From NCBI RefSeq assembly GCF_040549045.1, contig NZ_JBEWTB010000002.1, forward strand, positions 2,432,001-2,496,000: a stretch of 64,000 bases of DNA. The letters run 5' to 3'. Under the pieces are notes generated by a model. That model did not search any database. It was given only the letters and a program-made list of their open reading frames with translations, and was not told the origin of the DNA. Origin of the DNA: Endozoicomonas sp. NE40 (GTDB lineage: Bacteria > Pseudomonadota > Gammaproteobacteria > Pseudomonadales > Endozoicomonadaceae). How positions within the stretch are numbered: position 1 is the first letter of the stretch; each line of letters begins with the position of its first letter. Shown here in pieces: positions 36,454-45,167 of the stretch. Position numbers and translations under genes: made by a program.

Positions 36454-37344
36454 ATGGCTGACGAAGGTAGCTATTACGTTCCGGCACAGAGCAAGTGGCC
36501 AATCATAGCCTCTGTCGGCATGTTTATGACGCTTGCGGGTGCAGGCATGATGATGAACGATATGTCTGCCGGTGTGAAAGATTCTTATGCACACTACGTG
36601 TTGTTTGGTGGTGCGCTGATTATGGCTTATATGCTGTTTGGCTGGTTTGGCAACGTGATCAGTGAGTCCCACGCCGGTCTCTACAGCCCGCAGATGGACC
36701 GGAGTTTTCGCTGGGGGATGAGCTGGTTTATTTTCTCGGAAATCATGTTCTTCTTCGCCTTTTTCGGTACGTTATTTTACATTCGAATGTATGCAATCCC
36801 CTGGCTGGGCGGTGAAGGGCATGGGGAAATGACAAACCAGCTGTTATGGCCGGAATTTACCGCCGAATGGCCTCTGATGAAAACACCGGATAATGAAACC
36901 TTTCCCGGACCTGCCGCGATTATAGATCCTTTTCACCTTCCACTACTGAACACGCTGCTGCTGGTGACTTCCAGTATCACTCTGACCATTGCCCATCACG
37001 CCTTGCGTAAAGATGAGCGTACCAAAGTTAAAGTCTGGCTGGTGGCTACCCTGATACTGGGTTTTGCGTTTCTGTTCTTTCAGGCGGAAGAGTACATTCA
37101 GGCATACAACGAGCTGGGGTTAACCCTGAATGCGGGTATTTATGGTTCCACCTTCTTTATTCTGACGGGATTCCATGGAGCGCATGTAACCCTTGGGGCG
37201 CTGATGCTGACTGTTATGTTTTTCAGAATTCTCAAAGGTCACTTTGAGCCTGAAAAGCACTTTGCCTTTGAGGCAGCCAGCTGGTACTGGCATTTTGTGG
37301 ATGTCGTCTGGATCGGGCTGTTTATCTTTGTCTATCTGATATGA
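36454..37344 (+). CDS. coxC: Cytochrome c oxidase subunit III
   Basis: A 296-residue subunit with about seven membrane helices. Family features are MSWFIFSEIMFFFAFFGTLFY, QAEEYIQAYNELGLTLNAGIYGS, FHGAHVTLG and the closing ASWYWHFVDVVWIGLFIFVYL. GAGG lies upstream of the start. It closes the structural part of the operon. Confidence 0.95.
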   Translation: MADEGSYYVPAQSKWPIIASVGMFMTLAGAGMMMNDMSAGVKDSYAHYVLFGGALIMAYMLFGWFGNVISESHAGLYSPQMDRSFRWGMSWFIFSEIMFFFAFFGTLFYIRMYAIPWLGGEGHGEMTNQLLWPEFTAEWPLMKTPDNETFPGPAAIIDPFHLPLLNTLLLVTSSITLTIAHHALRKDERTKVKVWLVATLILGFAFLFFQAEEYIQAYNELGLTLNAGIYGSTFFILTGFHGAHVTLGALMLTVMFFRILKGHFEPEKHFAFEAASWYWHFVDVVWIGLFIFVYLI

Positions 37345-37353
37345 TAAATGCAA

Positions 37354-37569
37354 CTATCGGTATAACCAGGGGGCATTGCTGTGAATATCACCGTGCAGCC
37401 ATGCCAGCACAATGATCAGCATGATCAGAACCGTCAGGGTGATACGTGCCGTCAGGGAGTTAACGAGTTTGGCTGACCCGCTTCGGTCGGTGATTAGGTA
37501 GTAAAGTCCCCGACCCAGGCAGACGAGCACGGCGAAGAAAAGAATAAGAATAATAATTTTTAACCACAT
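37354..37569 (-). CDS. Twin transmembrane protein (DUF2909)
   Basis: A 71-residue protein with two hydrophobic helices (LKIIILILFFAVLVCLGRGLYYLI and RITLTVLIMLIIVLAWL). Small proteins of this DUF2909 type lie at the same place, opposite the cox genes, in Pseudomonas. Function is unknown; an assembly role is only suggested by position. Confidence 0.75.
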   Translation of the reverse strand: MWLKIIILILFFAVLVCLGRGLYYLITDRSGSAKLVNSLTARITLTVLIMLIIVLAWLHGDIHSNAPWLYR

Positions 37570-37681
37570 ACCAGACTTCCATTGCTTAAATTAGAGCTGA
37601 ACGAGCGCTTGCACGAAAGCTTAAAGAGCCTCGTAAGAGGCTAAGAAAAAAGCATAACAGTGGAACTGGATTGAGCACCAG

Positions 37682-38398
37682 ATGTTGAAGTATAGAATCA
37701 AGTTGTCGCTGTTGGTGATGCTGTTGCTGCCCTTGCTGATATCCCTTGGGCTGTGGCAGCTTTCCCGCTATGAGCAAAAGCTGGAACTTGAACAGATGCT
37801 GGCAGAGCGTCTGGTTATGTCCCCCCTGCTTTACTCTGAGGTAAAACGCTTTCCTGACCCCATGTATCTCCCGGTTAAAATTCAGGGGCGGTTTGACGCC
37901 TCCCGTTATTTTTTACGTGACAATCAGGTCTATGCCGGACTGGCAGGGTATGAGCTGATTATGCCCTTTACGACAACTGACGGGCATTCCCTGCTGGTTA
38001 ACCGGGGCTGGCTGAACAGTGAATCCAGAGAAATCTTGCCTGATGTTAAAACGCCTGAAACTGTGGTTGAGCTGACGGGTACGCTTTATCGCCCCTTAGG
38101 TAAAGCCTTCACCCTGGGCGAAGATATCTGGGCCGGGTCCTGGCCCAAGCGCATCCAGGCGCTGGACTTCAAAAAAATGAAAACAGCACTAAACCTTGAA
38201 ATCCCATCTATGCTGCTGGTTCTCGCTGACCAGCAACCGGGGGCTTTACAGGTTCGCCCGATCACGATGAAAACAACATCCGGCAAGCACCTTGGCTACT
38301 CATTTCAGTGGTTCACCATGGCGCTGGTGCTACTCGGACTTTATCTCTGGCAAATGATTAAATTCAGGAAACATCAGCATGCAGGAAGCCACACATAG
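37682..38398 (+). CDS. SURF1-family cytochrome oxidase assembly protein
   Basis: SURF1 (Shy1) helps insert heme a into subunit I. Two membrane helices, at residues 8-27 and about 209-228, flank the periplasmic domain. Family signatures are LGLWQLSRYEQK, the VKIQGRFDASRYFLRDNQ segment and LLVNRGWLNS, with a final YSFQWFTMALVLLGLYLW. It overlaps the next gene by 20 bases. Confidence 0.9.
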   Translation: MLKYRIKLSLLVMLLLPLLISLGLWQLSRYEQKLELEQMLAERLVMSPLLYSEVKRFPDPMYLPVKIQGRFDASRYFLRDNQVYAGLAGYELIMPFTTTDGHSLLVNRGWLNSESREILPDVKTPETVVELTGTLYRPLGKAFTLGEDIWAGSWPKRIQALDFKKMKTALNLEIPSMLLVLADQQPGALQVRPITMKTTSGKHLGYSFQWFTMALVLLGLYLWQMIKFRKHQHAGSHT

Positions 38399-39014
38399 CC
38401 GAAAAGGCACAAGTAACAAAAAAAAGCCGAACAGCCAGCCTGGCCGAGCGAAAGGTCGGTTGCAGATGCTACTGATTTTCGCAATTCCCGCCCTAGCCAT
38501 ATGTCTTTCCTACCTGATGTACTTCACCGGTGTATTCGTTCCTGAAGGTAAAACCAATAAAGGTCAGCTGATTCTGCCACCCAAATCGCTTTCACAACTG
38601 AACCTGACACAGGGCGATCAGACATTTTCTGAAGCAAACCTTGAGGGACGCTGGGCAATTTTAGTGCTGGGGAGTAAAGACTGTTCGTCTGAATCCTGTA
38701 AGGAGGCTATGTACCAGACCCGGCAGGCACACATTGCACTTGGCAAGGAAACAGACAGGGTTGTGAGAACGTTTATTGCAGATGAAGAGCTGTCTTTGAG
38801 TCAGAGCTTTCAGCAGGAACATCCCGATATTTTCTGGCTTAAAGCCAATAAAGCTGGTTTGCTGAAGGAGCTTGATCTCAGGGAGTGGCCAACAGGGCGT
38901 TATTTTATTGTGGACCCTCTTGGCAATGTCATGATGGGGTATGAGTCAGCGCAGTATGGGGGGGATCTGCTTAAGGACTTAAAGCGGTTACTGAAAGCCT
39001 CGAAAATCGGCTAG
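38379..39014 (+). CDS. Membrane-anchored thioredoxin-fold-like protein of the cox cluster
   Basis: A 211-residue protein with a basic N-terminus, one membrane helix (LLIFAIPALAICLSYLMYF) and a periplasmic domain resembling a SCO/thioredoxin fold: WAILVLGSKDCSSESCKEAMY, then WPTGRYFIVDPLGNVMMGY. The C-x4-C pair could bind copper or act in redox chemistry. Uncharacterised proteins of this sort lie between SURF1 and ctaA in Pseudomonas. Assembly function is inferred from context. Confidence 0.65.
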   Translation: MQEATHSRKGTSNKKKPNSQPGRAKGRLQMLLIFAIPALAICLSYLMYFTGVFVPEGKTNKGQLILPPKSLSQLNLTQGDQTFSEANLEGRWAILVLGSKDCSSESCKEAMYQTRQAHIALGKETDRVVRTFIADEELSLSQSFQQEHPDIFWLKANKAGLLKELDLREWPTGRYFIVDPLGNVMMGYESAQYGGDLLKDLKRLLKASKIG

Positions 39015-39087
39015 CACTCTTCATAGTAAGAGTCATAGCAAGAGTCATCGTAAGAATAACGACAGTAGCAGGATAAAAGGGTCAGAT

Positions 39088-40122
39088 ATGGGAACGGTTA
39101 AAAAGAAAGGCTTTTATCTGGCATTGTTTGCCACCACTCTGGCAATGGTTGTAGTGGTACTGGGGGCTTATACACGGCTGGTTCATGCGGGGCTGGGCTG
39201 CCCTGACTGGCCTGGCTGCTATGGACAGCTAACCGTTCCTGAAACCGCCAGGGAAATAGCCGTAGCAGAAGCTTTATTCCCCGATTCTCCTGTAGAGGTT
39301 GAAAAAGGTTGGGCGGAAATGATTCACCGCTACGTAGCCGGTCTGTTGCTTCTGGTGGTGTTAAGTATTGCACTGATTTCGTGGAAACACCGGAAAGAGC
39401 CGGGGCATCCAGTTATTCTCCCTTTCTTTATCCTCGGGCTTATTATTCTGCAAGCCGCTTTTGGCATGTGGACGGTAACGCTGAAGCTGTGGCCTCAGGT
39501 AGTGACGTTGCACCTGCTGGGAGGCTTCGCCACCTTCAGTCTGTTGTTCCTTCTGACGCTTCGGCTGTCTGGCATGGGCTGGAAAAAACTGCCTCCAGAC
39601 GTTGTTGAAGGTTTAAAAGGTTTGGGCATGGCTGGTTTGCTGGTGGTGATTGTGCAAATCACTCTGGGTGGCTGGATCAGCTCAAACTATGCAGCGCTCG
39701 CCTGCCCTGATCTGCCAATGTGTCAGGGACAGTGGCTGCCACCCACTGACTTTGCCGAAGGATTTGATATTACTCAGGAGATTGGCCCGAACTACCTGGG
39801 AGGGCAGATGGACTCTGCTGCCCGAACCGCTATTCACCTGACTCATCGAATGGGTGCTTTAATAACAGTGCTGGTGTTATTGCTGCTATCAGTCAGAGTG
39901 TTCCGACACAGTGGACAACTGCCTTACAATTCACGCTCCGGTCTGAAAAAAATAGCAGCCAGCGTGGTGTTTATTCTGACGGTTCAGGTGCTTCTGGGGC
40001 TCAGCAATATTGTCTGGCATCTGCCACTGCCGGTTGCTGTTGCACATAATTTATTTGGGGCTTTGCTGCTGCTGTCTCTGGTGGCTTTAAATTATCGATT
40101 GCGTGTTTCAGGGGATGAATGA
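39088..40122 (+). CDS. ctaA: Heme A synthase CtaA (Cox15)
   Basis: CtaA oxidises the C8 methyl group of heme O to give heme A. The 344-residue protein has about eight membrane helices in two four-helix halves. Motifs are GAYTRLVHAGLGCPDWPGCYGQL, EMIHRYVAG and VTLHLLGG in the first half, and GGWISSNYAALACPDLPMCQG and AIHLTHRMGAL in the second, including heme-ligand histidines and a Cys pair. It overlaps cyoE by four bases, matching consecutive steps of heme A synthesis. Confidence 0.94.
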   Translation: MGTVKKKGFYLALFATTLAMVVVVLGAYTRLVHAGLGCPDWPGCYGQLTVPETAREIAVAEALFPDSPVEVEKGWAEMIHRYVAGLLLLVVLSIALISWKHRKEPGHPVILPFFILGLIILQAAFGMWTVTLKLWPQVVTLHLLGGFATFSLLFLLTLRLSGMGWKKLPPDVVEGLKGLGMAGLLVVIVQITLGGWISSNYAALACPDLPMCQGQWLPPTDFAEGFDITQEIGPNYLGGQMDSAARTAIHLTHRMGALITVLVLLLLSVRVFRHSGQLPYNSRSGLKKIAASVVFILTVQVLLGLSNIVWHLPLPVAVAHNLFGALLLLSLVALNYRLRVSGDE

Positions 40123-41021
40123 GGATGCGTGTTATGAACAAGGTAACGTACAGCGAACCAGTCCACTGGAAGGACTATCTGGAGTTAACCAAGCCCAAAG
40201 TCGTTGCGCTGATAATGCTGACGGTGGTGATAGGCATGTGTCTGGCAACGCCCGGTATCGTGCCTCTGGATATATTGTTCTTTGGTAATATCGGCATCGC
40301 TTTGTCTGCGGCTTCAGCAGCAGTGATCAACCATGTGGTTGACCGGCGCATTGATAACATCATGGCCCGCACTCACAAGCGGCCAGTAGCCGAAGGACGA
40401 ATTGCCCCCGGACAGGCGATCACCTTTGCCTTTGTACTGGGCGTAACGGGTATGGCTATGCTGGTCTGGCTGGTAAACCCTCTGACAGCCTGGCTGACTC
40501 TGGCGTCTCTGATCGGTTATGCCGTCGTTTACACATCGTTCCTGAAGCGTGCGACGCCACAAAATATTGTGATTGGCGGGCTGGCCGGAGCCGCCCCTCC
40601 TCTGCTGGGCTGGACATCGGTGACAGGACAGTTTGATGGTAACGCCCTGCTGCTGGTGCTGATCATCTTTGCCTGGACACCGCCGCACTTCTGGGCTCTG
40701 GCTATTCACCGTAAAAAGGAATATGCCAGGGCTGACATTCCCATGCTGCCAGTCACCCATGGAGAGGCGTATACCAAACTTCACATTGTGCTTTATACGG
40801 TGATCATGATTCTGGTCAGTGTACTGCCATTTCTGACCGGAATGAGTGGTTTACTTTATCTGGCAGGTGCTTTGGGGCTGGGAGGTCGTTTCCTGTACTG
40901 GTCAATTGCCCTGATGCGTGACAGCCGACCTCATGCTGCCATTAAAACGTTCAAATACTCCATCACGTATCTGATGCTGCTGTTTGTATTTTTACTGGCA
41001 GACCATTACACGGCTTTTTAA
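40119..41021 (+). CDS. cyoE: Protoheme IX farnesyltransferase (heme O synthase)
   Basis: This UbiA-family membrane enzyme (also called CtaB) adds a farnesyl group to heme B to make heme O. The polyprenyl-diphosphate/Mg motif is NHVVDRRIDNIMARTHKRP, with APPLLGWTSVTG and the second Asp motif around WTPPHFWALAIHRKKEYARADIPMLP. There are about nine membrane helices. The start at 40119 overlaps ctaA; ATG 40134, with GAGG nine bases upstream, is an equally good choice. Confidence 0.94.
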   Translation: MRMRVMNKVTYSEPVHWKDYLELTKPKVVALIMLTVVIGMCLATPGIVPLDILFFGNIGIALSAASAAVINHVVDRRIDNIMARTHKRPVAEGRIAPGQAITFAFVLGVTGMAMLVWLVNPLTAWLTLASLIGYAVVYTSFLKRATPQNIVIGGLAGAAPPLLGWTSVTGQFDGNALLLVLIIFAWTPPHFWALAIHRKKEYARADIPMLPVTHGEAYTKLHIVLYTVIMILVSVLPFLTGMSGLLYLAGALGLGGRFLYWSIALMRDSRPHAAIKTFKYSITYLMLLFVFLLADHYTAF

Positions 41022-41033
41022 GAGTTCATTTTT

Positions 41034-41138
41034 TAAGTACCCAGCTACGCTGACTGCATTGTTACCCGTACTAACAAAAAATGAATGTTCAGTCATTTAA
41101 GTGGTCTGAATAGGCACAATAAGCTTAAGGGGTACTTA
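41034..41138. repeat. Block bounded by 9-bp inverted repeats upstream of the bZIP gene
   Basis: TAAGTACCC at 41034-41042 and its exact complement GGGTACTTA at 41130-41138 bracket about 105 bases just after cyoE. The same end sequence, TAAGTAC followed by a C-rich CA-containing stretch, forms the ends of the MITE-like element at 56281. It may be a decayed relative of that element. Confidence 0.35.
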
Positions 41139-41173
41139 CACCCTGTTATTAAATATTTTCAGGGAGCATCGCT

Positions 41174-42133
41174 GTGGATATACGGCCCAACTTAACTGAA
41201 CTTGCATTGCCAGATAAAATTTTCGAGTCAGATGATGATGATGAGGGGAGACCCTCGGATACTGGTTCATTCATGGGTATTAAGGTTGAGAGTCGACCCG
41301 TGGAAAAAAACTTTATTTCACTGGTTACAAATGACCAACCACTACCTATGGAGAATTTCTTAGGGAAACTCCCGGCTGTTAATTTCGAACTGCCCACAGC
41401 TATGGGCATAGATGATGGCTTTGAAGTAGAGCCAGCTTCCTGGGTATCTGATCACACTTACGGTAAGAAACTCCCTGATAACGGTGAGGGGATTTCAGGA
41501 GGCACAGGTTTGCCCTTCAAAAACGAACAGTTAAATCAGCCGCCACAGACGTCTTCTATGGTAATTAAGAAGGAGCCTGAATACATTGCGCTGTCAGGCT
41601 GCGGACAATCAGCTTTCCCCTCTGGTTTTGCAGTAAGTTCTAAGTTGGCAGCGATTGTTCCTGAACGTGCAAAGCGTTTTCGTTCTTCTGATATGACACC
41701 AGAGGATTGCTGCCGCAGAAGGGAAGAACGTAAGCGTAAGAACAGGGAGTCGGCACAGAATTCCAGAGATAAAAGGAAAGCAAAGGAGAAAAACGATGCT
41801 TATACCATAGAGTGTCTTAGTGTTGAAAATGCTATTTTAAAAGCCAGGATTGATGAAGCTGGAAAATTATATTTCGGACACATTGACGGGTTTAAAAAAA
41901 AGCTTGAAGAATACGATACAAGTTTAGATTACCTTAAACGTTCTTTACAAGAAAGTCATGAGCAAACGGATGATCTTAAGCGTACCCTGCTCGAACTTGA
42001 AGACGTCATTGGTGGGCTGAGAGATAAACTCCAAAATCGTGATAATACGATAGCCGAGCTCAAAGAACTTCTCCGGAAACATGATATAGAACCCCATCGG
42101 TCTGAAGAAAATGCCGACTCAAATGCCCCGTAA
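41174..42133 (+). CDS. bZIP transcription-factor-like protein, candidate nucleomodulin
   Basis: Residues 181-208 form a canonical bZIP basic region (RKRKNRESAQNSRDKRK) with Asn190 and Arg198 in the N-x7-R arrangement and NRESA as in plant bZIPs. The zipper keeps register: d-position leucines at 215 and 222 (Asp at 208, Ala at 229), and a-positions Ile212, Asn219 and Ile226, the buried Asn being typical. A further coiled coil runs to residue 303. The N-terminus is acidic (ESDDDDEG), and two psi-K-x-E sumoylation-like motifs occur (IKVE at 36, IKKEP at 131). The start is GTG at 41174 with GGGAG eight bases upstream. It sits between cyoE and sco, adjacent genes in Pseudomonas. bZIP factors are essentially eukaryotic, so action in a host nucleus is inferred. 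Confidence 0.8.
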   Translation: MDIRPNLTELALPDKIFESDDDDEGRPSDTGSFMGIKVESRPVEKNFISLVTNDQPLPMENFLGKLPAVNFELPTAMGIDDGFEVEPASWVSDHTYGKKLPDNGEGISGGTGLPFKNEQLNQPPQTSSMVIKKEPEYIALSGCGQSAFPSGFAVSSKLAAIVPERAKRFRSSDMTPEDCCRRREERKRKNRESAQNSRDKRKAKEKNDAYTIECLSVENAILKARIDEAGKLYFGHIDGFKKKLEEYDTSLDYLKRSLQESHEQTDDLKRTLLELEDVIGGLRDKLQNRDNTIAELKELLRKHDIEPHRSEENADSNAP

Positions 42134-42237
42134 GCCCTGAAGCCTGAAACTACCATTGTAAAGCTCCTGTTCGTGCTCATTTCGGGTTACTATTACAGGG
42201 CGTTCGGACTACCAGAGTGGACAAAAGAGAGAGCCGC

Positions 42238-42900
42238 ATGAAAAAACAGATAAAGGGCAATGTCAGTACAACCGTACTGTTACTTCTGGCGGTTGTGGCT
42301 ATGGTGCTTGGTTTAACGTTTTATAAATATACAACCAGGCCGTCAATTTCTCTCGAAGACCTGCAGAAAATGGGTACAGTTGTGTTTGATACTCCCCGGT
42401 CTTTCCAGATGGCAGACCTGACAGACCACAATGGCAAAACATACAACAGTGGCAGTCAGCAGGGCCAATGGACACTGATGTACTTTGGCTACACATTCTG
42501 TCCGGATATCTGCCCCATTACACTGAGTCAGCTGAATGGAATGGATAAACAACTGAAGCAGGATAATATAAATCTGGCTCAACAGATGAGGTATGTGCTG
42601 GTGTCCGTTGACCCTCGTCGGGATACTGTTGAGAAACTGAAAGGCTATGTGCCTTACTTTAACAAAGACTTTATTGGTGTGACCGGTGAGGTAAAAAATA
42701 TTCATGACCTCACGGTACAGCTTAATATTCCCTACACACCAGTGCTTGATCCTGAGGATGAATTTTATCTGGTCGATCACGGTGCCAATCTGGCCATCAT
42801 CAATCCGGCAGGCCAATACCACGGTTTTATCCGCCCTCCTCTGGAGCCCGCAAAACTGACCCGGATCATGACCGCTGTTGATGAAAACTACAGGCGTTAG
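42238..42900 (+). CDS. SCO1/SenC-family copper chaperone
   Basis: SCO proteins metallate or reduce the CuA site of oxidase subunit II. It has one N-terminal membrane helix (TTVLLLLAVVAMVLGLTFY) and a thioredoxin-fold domain with the copper-binding CPDICP in YFGYTFCPDICPITLSQ, and the third ligand His in LVDHGANLAI. The start at 42238 has GAGAG upstream; a GTG at 42217 is less likely. It ends the cox gene run and is separated from cyoE by the bZIP gene. Confidence 0.92.
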   Translation: MKKQIKGNVSTTVLLLLAVVAMVLGLTFYKYTTRPSISLEDLQKMGTVVFDTPRSFQMADLTDHNGKTYNSGSQQGQWTLMYFGYTFCPDICPITLSQLNGMDKQLKQDNINLAQQMRYVLVSVDPRRDTVEKLKGYVPYFNKDFIGVTGEVKNIHDLTVQLNIPYTPVLDPEDEFYLVDHGANLAIINPAGQYHGFIRPPLEPAKLTRIMTAVDENYRR

Positions 42901-43032
42901 GCGATATATGGCGAATTACTTATATTGAGCCAGACCTTTACTTCGTAAACTGCGTCTTCTTTTGCAGTCCTGTGCCTCGCCCTGTGGGACAGGCACAGGC
43001 TTAGATTGTCAGTTTATAAACACGAGAACATA

Positions 43033-43941
43033 ATGATCCAGGTTGTAGGTCACAGTAATCCCGATTCCGATAGTATTTGTTCAGCCCTGGCTGCTGCCGA
43101 ATGGCTGAAAATTTCCCGCGGCGTTGAAGCAGTTGCGGTTGCCCAGGGCGAAGTCACTGGCGAAACGGCTTTCATCCTGAATGAAGCTGGAGTTGAGGCG
43201 CCTGCTCTGTGTGAAAGTGTTGAAGGCAAAAAAGTATGGCTGGTGGATTTCACCGATCTGGGTCAGGGGCCGGAAGGTCTCGATAAAGCCGATATCATGG
43301 GCGTTATTGACCACCACCGTCTGGGCGACCTGACCACTGTTAATCCGCTGGAAATGTGGATCTGGCCTGTGGGTTGCAGCTCTACCATCCTGTTCAACCT
43401 GTTCCGTATGGAAAACGTGAAAATCGAGCGTTCCATTGCCATCCTGATGCTGGGAGCCATCATCAGTGACACGGTTGCTTTCCGCTCTCCAACCTGTACC
43501 GATAAAGACCGCGAAGCCGCCAAACAGCTGGCTGAAGAAGCGGGTATCAGCCTGTATGACTTTACTGACAGCCTGCTGCGTGCCAAGACTAACCTGGACG
43601 GCCTGACCATTGACAGCCTGGTAGACCGTGACCTTAAGCAGTATGCCATTAACGGTGCCAATGTGGTGGTAGGCCAGGTTGAAATCGCCAGTTTCGAGCA
43701 GGTTGAAGATAAAATTGAGGCCCTGGACGCAGAGCTGCAGGCTCGCTGTGAGCAGGAAGGTTTCAAACTGGCTTCCCTGATGCTGACGGATATCACCTCC
43801 TCAACAACCCGCCTGCTGGTGAAAGGTGAGTGGGCTGACAAGCTGAAGTCCGACAGTGCCGACCGCTGGGTGCAGATGGAAGACACCCTGAGCCGTAAAA
43901 AGCAGGCGTGGCCGTGGATGCAGAAGGTTCTGGCAGCATAA
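43033..43941 (+). CDS. ppaC: Manganese-dependent inorganic pyrophosphatase (family II)
   Basis: A DHH-family enzyme that hydrolyses pyrophosphate using Mn or Co. Metal ligands lie in GHSNPDSDSICSALAAA, WLVDFTDLGQ and the signature GVIDHHRLGD; SSTRLL-like TSSTTRLLVKG and SRKKQ near the C-terminus bind substrate. The start at 43033 (MIQVVGHSNPDSD) gives 302 residues and has GAGAA five bases upstream. Confidence 0.94.
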   Translation: MIQVVGHSNPDSDSICSALAAAEWLKISRGVEAVAVAQGEVTGETAFILNEAGVEAPALCESVEGKKVWLVDFTDLGQGPEGLDKADIMGVIDHHRLGDLTTVNPLEMWIWPVGCSSTILFNLFRMENVKIERSIAILMLGAIISDTVAFRSPTCTDKDREAAKQLAEEAGISLYDFTDSLLRAKTNLDGLTIDSLVDRDLKQYAINGANVVVGQVEIASFEQVEDKIEALDAELQARCEQEGFKLASLMLTDITSSTTRLLVKGEWADKLKSDSADRWVQMEDTLSRKKQAWPWMQKVLAA

Positions 43942-43957
43942 TCATACCTTGAACTTC

Positions 43958-43985
43958 AAACCACTCATCTCAGTATGAGTGGTTT
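43958..43985 (+). terminator. Hairpin after ppaC
   Basis: An 11-bp stem (AAACCACTCAT / ATGAGTGGTTT) with a short loop starts 17 bases after the ppaC stop. The T-run is weak (GTTTGTAAAAT), so it is a likely but not ideal terminator. Confidence 0.55.
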
Positions 43986-44082
43986 GTAAAATACGATACA
44001 AGACGTGCAACATCTGTTGTTTTAAAGATTGGAGCAGCTATAAGATAAAAGAGAGGAAAATAATAAAAAGCAGGTAAGCGCC

Positions 44083-45040
44083 ATGAAGCCTGAACAATAC
44101 CGGCTCTTTCCATTGGTGGCTCTTCTGTCTTTGAGTGCCAATGCATCAACCTTGCAGTTCGGCATGGATAACGACGTACTCTTCAAGGTCGATGGCGATT
44201 ATTCGAATGGGCTGTTTTTCGGTTACAGCTCCTCCCCTTCCCCACTCAACTCAGACTCAGTGCTACCATTTGATCCTACAAAAAAATACCAGACAAGCTG
44301 GTCAGTTTCTGTTGCCCAGAAAATGTGGACGCCTTCCGACATAAAACAGATAACCCCAAAAGAAAATGAACGACCCTATGCCGGGCTGTTGGCATTAGAT
44401 TCCGGAATTGTTGCAACTAACGGCAAAACTGCGCACAGCCTTGGGCTTTTGCTTGGACTGACTGGCCCTGACTCTGGTGCCGAGGAGGGGGCAGAAACGT
44501 GCGCATCGGCTGTTTGGCAATGCCATTCCCCGGGGGTGGGATTATCAGGTAAAGAATAAGGCTGTGATTGATGCCAGCTATGAGTTTGATCAGCTTCTGT
44601 ATCGCTCAGCCCATCAACCCTACCAGAATGAATTTAGTGGTTATGGTCGTGTAGTTGCAGGCAATTTTCAGCCGGAAGTTGCTGCAGGATTCGGCTGGCG
44701 CTGGGGAAGCAATCTTCAGAACAGTTTCAGTTCGACGGCTTTGCGCCCATACCGTCAGCGGGTTATGGCTGCTGATAGTTTGTATGATGGCTGGTATCTC
44801 TATGGCAATGTCGAAGCGCGCTATCGCTTTGATGATGCAACGATTACCGGGAGTACACAGAAACCGGTTCCTGACGTAGAGTTGGAAAAAGGCCAGATGA
44901 CGGCGGCTTTGGGAGCTGTGTATTTTTATCGACAGTTTGGTATCGGGCTGTCTGCTGTTGGTTACTCAAAAGCCTTCAAACAGGATAAAGATGACTGGCA
45001 TTTCAGGAACTCACTCATGTTCTACTGGCTGTTTCAGTAA
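44083..45040 (+). pseudogene. LpxR-like lipid A 3'-O-deacylase, frameshifted (DUF2219)
   Basis: LpxR is an outer-membrane beta-barrel that removes the 3'-acyloxyacyl chain of lipid A. The first frame (44083-44559) starts with a signal peptide (MKPEQYRLFPLVALLSLSANA), then FGMDNDVLF with the catalytic-type Asn-Asp, and NERPYAGLLAL. The second frame, from about 44490 to 45040, continues with QKRAHRLFGNAIPRGWDYQ, holding the conserved His, and later barrel strands to YWLFQ. The frames join at a run of five G at 44487-44491; deleting one G restores a single reading frame. It may be a phase-variable gene, a pseudogene or a sequencing error. Confidence 0.8.
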
Positions 45041-45167
45041 ACAGGTTCGTTAATTCTCAATAGTTATAAAAAATAATTTGGGTACAATCATCCGGTTTTG
45101 AAAGAAGTGTTTTGAGCAGCAAGGAAAACTGCTTACAGTAAAATCGATTGAATAACCCGAATTATCT

